A DNA stretch of 64,000 nt, taken from contig CAKVOP010000001.1 in NCBI GenBank assembly GCA_934793215.1, forward strand, positions 124,001 to 188,000. Direction: 5' to 3'. Below the pieces are notes generated by a model. That model was given only the letters and a program-made list of their open reading frames with translations. It made no database searches and was not told the DNA's origin. This DNA comes from an uncultured Clostridia bacterium (GTDB taxonomy: Bacteria > Bacillota > Clostridia > Christensenellales > UBA1242). A program made the position numbers and the translations under genes. Shown here one piece after another: positions 60,974 through 64,000 of this stretch; positions within the stretch are counted from its first letter, which is position 1; each line of letters opens with the position of its first letter.

Positions 60974-61840
60974 ATGAAAGAAAAGATTACATATTCTCAT
61001 TTGGAAGAAGATCTAGAAGAAAATGAAATAGAAGAAGAAAGAAAAAGACTAGAACAAGAAAAGGACTTTCTACAAATGGTTATCCATGATAATGTAACGA
61101 ACAGTCCAGGATATAAAAGAATTGTGGAAATTTCAAATATTCTTAATGTCAAAATGATTGCAATGTCAAAGGAAGAACAAAAACAAGAAATTAATGAGTC
61201 ATCAAAGCAGATAACTGAAAGAGAATTTGATGAAATTGCGAAATCTTATAATGACGAGAAAAAATATGTCCAACTGTTAAAAGGTTACAAGGGTTATGAC
61301 AATGAATGGAAATTATATACAAGAACAAATGTTGACTGCTTCAACTACTATTTTCACAAAGCAAAATTTATTATAAGATCTTATTATGAAGATTATCAAT
61401 ATTGTATGAATTTACAATTTAAGTATAACACGAGATTTTTAGATTCAAATATGAAAAAACATTATGATATGGTCAAAAGCAACCGAAAAATATCTTCAAT
61501 GTCACAAGAAGAATTTGAATTTAGATTAGAGTATGTTCGTTTACTGAATAATGCATACAATATCCCAGAGTTGGCTGAATTTACAGAATTAATACACATG
61601 CATGGATTTTGTGGACTTTCTGAAGATAAATTGGCAGATTATAAAGGCATTAATATTGGCAGTGCTGAGAATGATTTGAAAAAGTTGTATAAGGCATTGG
61701 CTCATGTATTACAAGATAGAGATAAAAACTACATCACTGGTAAAGCATTCTTTGAAAGAAGAGATAAATGTAATATTAATTTAGACGTGAAAGACAAATT
61801 AATTGAATTAGGTAAACTGATAGAAATTTATAAAAATTAA
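60974..61840 (+). CDS. Unknown 288-residue protein of island 2
   Basis: A soluble protein with a very acidic/charged N terminus (EEDLEENEIEEERKRLEQEK, likely coiled coil) and a helical C-terminal domain with aromatic patches (YYFHKAKFIIRSYYEDYQYC) and IHMHGFCGLSEDKLADY. No family recognised. It has its own extended -10 TATAAT, AGGAGCGG site and terminator. Lying between a defence operon and the replication module, it may be a defence or element-regulatory protein; this is only position-based. Confidence 0.65.
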   Translation: MKEKITYSHLEEDLEENEIEEERKRLEQEKDFLQMVIHDNVTNSPGYKRIVEISNILNVKMIAMSKEEQKQEINESSKQITEREFDEIAKSYNDEKKYVQLLKGYKGYDNEWKLYTRTNVDCFNYYFHKAKFIIRSYYEDYQYCMNLQFKYNTRFLDSNMKKHYDMVKSNRKISSMSQEEFEFRLEYVRLLNNAYNIPELAEFTELIHMHGFCGLSEDKLADYKGINIGSAENDLKKLYKALAHVLQDRDKNYITGKAFFERRDKCNINLDVKDKLIELGKLIEIYKN

Positions 61841-61842
61841 CT

Positions 61843-61868
61843 GATAGGACTTGTTCCTATCTTTTTTA
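61843..61868 (+). terminator. Terminator after the 60974 gene
   Basis: GATAGG (61843-61848) and CCTATC (61856-61861) with T6. Confidence 0.88.
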
Positions 61869-61967
61869 TGGCGAATTTATGGTAAATAAGCATTTTCCTG
61901 ATTTATGAGGGGTAATATCATAAAAAACATATGATATTAGACCTTAATATAAAGAAGGAGGTGCAAT

Positions 61968-62150
61968 ATGGAACAGCAAGAAAAAATGTGTATTTCAATA
62001 CAAGAAATGGCTCAGTTGCTTGGAATTGGAATATCATCTGCCTACAAACTTGCAAACGATAAACAGTTTTATCCTGCAAAACGTGTTTGTGGAAGAATCG
62101 TAATTCACTACGATTTGCTTGAAAAGTGGATAAAAGAACAAAATAACTAG
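61968..62150 (+). CDS. Excisionase-like helix-turn-helix protein
   Basis: A 60-residue product: ISIQEMAQLLGIGISSAYKL is a MerR/AlpA-type helix-turn-helix, followed by the wing region VCGRIVIHYDLLEKWIKEQN. This is the common excisionase-family DNA-binding domain (HTH_17). AGGAGG precedes the ATG. Eight bases later the primase-helicase starts, so they form one operon. It may be the element's recombination directionality factor or replication regulator. Confidence 0.82.
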   Translation: MEQQEKMCISIQEMAQLLGIGISSAYKLANDKQFYPAKRVCGRIVIHYDLLEKWIKEQNN

Positions 62151-62158
62151 GAGCGATT

Positions 62159-64000
62159 ATGGAAAACATTTTTACAGAGGTTAAAAATCGTTTGTCCATA
62201 AAGGATGTTATTGAGCATTACTCCGCCGCATTGTTTAATAAAGGCAATAAATGCCACTGTCCGTTCCCAGATCATCAAGATGTGAAAAGTCCGTCATTAT
62301 CAATACTTAAAGATAATAATACATTTAGATGTTTTGGGTGCGACAAATGTGGCAGTGTTGTTGACTTTGTTATGATGTATAAAGGAGTAGATAGAATCCA
62401 AGCAGTTAGTATGCTTAATGAAGATTTTAACCTAGGCTTAAATTTAAAAGATCAAAGCAAAAAGAAATTTGATATCAATAAGTATTTGTTGGCGTGTGAA
62501 AAAAACATTAGTCAAACAGATTATTTTATTAAACGAGGATTGTCATCTACAACAATTAAGAAACATAGGCTTGGCTATGACAAGGTTAAGAATGCGGTAA
62601 CAATACCTTACAATGGTAAAATGAATTATGGTCAAATAAGATATATCAATGAAAAGAAATTTTGGAAACCACCTACAAGCGATGTTGGCGCAGAACCGAT
62701 ATATAATGAAAATGCAATAAACGATAAAGATAACGAGCCAATCTTTATTGTTGAAAGCCCAATATGTGCAATGAGTATTGAACAGTACAATTCAAAAGCA
62801 ATTGCGATATGTGGAGGTGGCGGAGTTTCTAAGTTGGATAAGGCACTTAAAGGCAAGAAAACTGGCAACCTAGGATTTATACTGGCACTAGACAATGATG
62901 AGCCAGGCACAAGATATACTGACGAATTTGTGGCATATTTCAAAAGCAAGAGAATTAAATATGCGGTGTGCAATATTTCTGGCAAAGAGAAAGATCCTAA
63001 TGACTTGCTGAAAAAGTCCTCTGAGGCTTTGGTTAAAAATATAGTCAAAGCAAGAAAGGAATATTTCAGTAAATGTACCTCATATAGAGATTTGAAATCG
63101 GCGCAAGAAATTACGAATATGACATTAAAACCTGTCAATTGGTTAGTTAATGACTTATTCCCTACTGGACTAAGTATTATTTGTGGAGCTTCTAAGATTG
63201 GAAAGAGTTGGTTTGTGCAAAACTTGTGTTTATCTATAAGTAATGGGGACAAATTTTTAGATAAACCTGCATCAAAAAATGCATGTTGGTATATGGCACT
63301 AGAAGACGATGAAAGTCTGTCACAAGCAAGACTTAAAATGATGCTAAAAGGCAAATCTGCACCAAACAACTTTTTTATATCATACGAAATATATCCAATG
63401 GACAAGATTGACAAAGATAGACCTACACTAATGGAATATATCGCTGAAAATATAAAAAGAAATCCAGAAATAAAATGTGTGGTTGTAGACACCTTTCAAA
63501 AGGTGAGAAGTGCGTCAGCCTATGGCGAAAGCATGTATGCTCATGATTATAGAGACATTTCCACGCTGAAAAAACTTGCTGATGAGTTGCAAATTGCAAT
63601 AATTCTCATTCATCACACCAATAAAATGAAAGACAGAGATACAGATGGCGATCCATTTGCTAAAATCAGTGGAACTAATGGGCTGATGGCAAGTGCGGAC
63701 TGTATTTTTTTGTTGGATAGAAAACGTGGAGAACAAGAAGTTCTATTTGCGTTTACTGGAAGAAAAATAAGGTGTGATACTTGGACAATATGTCAAAGCG
63801 AGGTGGATATGACTTGGTCAAAAGTAGGAACTGCCGAAGAAGAAGCCTACAAAAAGAAATTAAAGGAATACAACCACAGCCCTTATGTAATTACAATCAA
63901 GCATTTGCTTGCTGTAAACGATGGAGATTGGAGTGGGTCTTCCACTAAGTTTATAGAAGAACTTGGCAAACTCTATCCTAACGGAATGCCAATAAATCCT
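62159..64000 (+). CDS. Primase-helicase with CHC2 zinc finger, Toprim and RepA-like ATPase (partial)
   Basis: The frame runs from ATG 62159 (AGGAGC upstream) to the window end without a stop, 614 codons. Domains in order: CHC2 zinc finger (C34, then C58 and C61 in FRCFGCDKCG), Toprim (FIVESP with E199, GGGG at 219-222, ALDNDEPG with DND 245-247), and a RecA/RepA-like ATPase (Walker A GASKIGKS 343-350, Walker B VVVDTF 441-446, IHHTNK). It would prime and unwind DNA for autonomous replication of an integrative element or phage satellite. The C terminus lies outside. Confidence 0.9.
   Translation, partial: MENIFTEVKNRLSIKDVIEHYSAALFNKGNKCHCPFPDHQDVKSPSLSILKDNNTFRCFGCDKCGSVVDFVMMYKGVDRIQAVSMLNEDFNLGLNLKDQSKKKFDINKYLLACEKNISQTDYFIKRGLSSTTIKKHRLGYDKVKNAVTIPYNGKMNYGQIRYINEKKFWKPPTSDVGAEPIYNENAINDKDNEPIFIVESPICAMSIEQYNSKAIAICGGGGVSKLDKALKGKKTGNLGFILALDNDEPGTRYTDEFVAYFKSKRIKYAVCNISGKEKDPNDLLKKSSEALVKNIVKARKEYFSKCTSYRDLKSAQEITNMTLKPVNWLVNDLFPTGLSIICGASKIGKSWFVQNLCLSISNGDKFLDKPASKNACWYMALEDDESLSQARLKMMLKGKSAPNNFFISYEIYPMDKIDKDRPTLMEYIAENIKRNPEIKCVVVDTFQKVRSASAYGESMYAHDYRDISTLKKLADELQIAIILIHHTNKMKDRDTDGDPFAKISGTNGLMASADCIFLLDRKRGEQEVLFAFTGRKIRCDTWTICQSEVDMTWSKVGTAEEEAYKKKLKEYNHSPYVITIKHLLAVNDGDWSGSSTKFIEELGKLYPNGMPINP

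Larger units (their letters stand above)
52352..64000. mobile_element. Integrative element in tRNA-Arg carrying defence genes (island 2, left part)
   Basis: Starts at the tRNA-Arg 3' half and continues past the window. Contents: small element genes (52656-53810), MspI-like restriction-modification, ASCH protein, Hachiman-type pair, an unknown protein, an excisionase-like regulator and a primase-helicase. The left end is seen; the right end, integrase and intact tRNA are predicted outside the window. Confidence 0.75.

Noticed and set aside
1..64000. CRISPR array or TGA recoding
   Set aside because: No spaced repeat array was seen, and TGA ends several clear genes (for example yqfC and murC), so the standard code applies.

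Overview
The window is chromosome of a low-GC Gram-positive, most likely an uncultured spore-forming member of the Clostridia. This rests on AT-rich DNA, strong AGGAGG-type ribosome binding sites, near-consensus TTGACA/TATAAT promoters, the pcrA-ligA pair, a Prp-processed L27 precursor, sporulation genes yqfC and yqfD, and a collagen-like spore-coat-type protein. TGA is a normal stop. Genus cannot be read from the sequence.

Core part (1-26730): pcrA end and ligA; the str operon (rpsL, rpsG, fusA) behind an ideal promoter and a leader that looks like a transcription attenuator, then tuf with its own promoter; a WG-repeat protein; sepF-lspA-rluD; a tandem pair of PH-like proteins; a Cys/Gly-rich small protein; a 1358-residue anchored surface protein; rplU-prp-rpmA; an OGG1-type glycosylase; a floA-yqfC-yqfD-ybeY-era cluster that follows the Bacillus gene order with several genes missing; and divergent murB/murC.

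Island 1 (about 26960-31056) is a decayed element in a tRNA-Thr(GGT) gene. It has one intact tRNA, two 5' halves spaced 100 bp apart, a displaced 3' half 3.8 kb downstream, and broken genes between, plus two intact YwaF-like membrane proteins. Every tRNA copy breaks at or near the anticodon loop.

Middle part (31770-51962): HAD phosphatase, a putative DUF11/collagen-like spore-surface operon, an SPFH/zinc-ribbon envelope-stress-like operon (YdjI/YdjG type without PspA), and a roughly 584-nt structured RNA gene directly upstream of a CorB/DUF21-like membrane protein. I interpret this last pair as OLE RNA with oapA. Then come an RNase II/R-family enzyme, phosphoketolase, two FAD-dependent oxidoreductases and several unknown proteins.

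Island 2 (52352 to beyond 64000) begins at a 3' half of tRNA-Arg(CCT) and runs off the window. It carries small element genes, an MspI-like restriction-modification system with two methyltransferases, an ASCH protein, a divergent Hachiman-type pair (HamA nuclease, HamB helicase), an unknown protein, an excisionase-like regulator and a primase-helicase. It is a defence-loaded integrative element whose intact tRNA-Arg and integrase are predicted to lie past the right edge.
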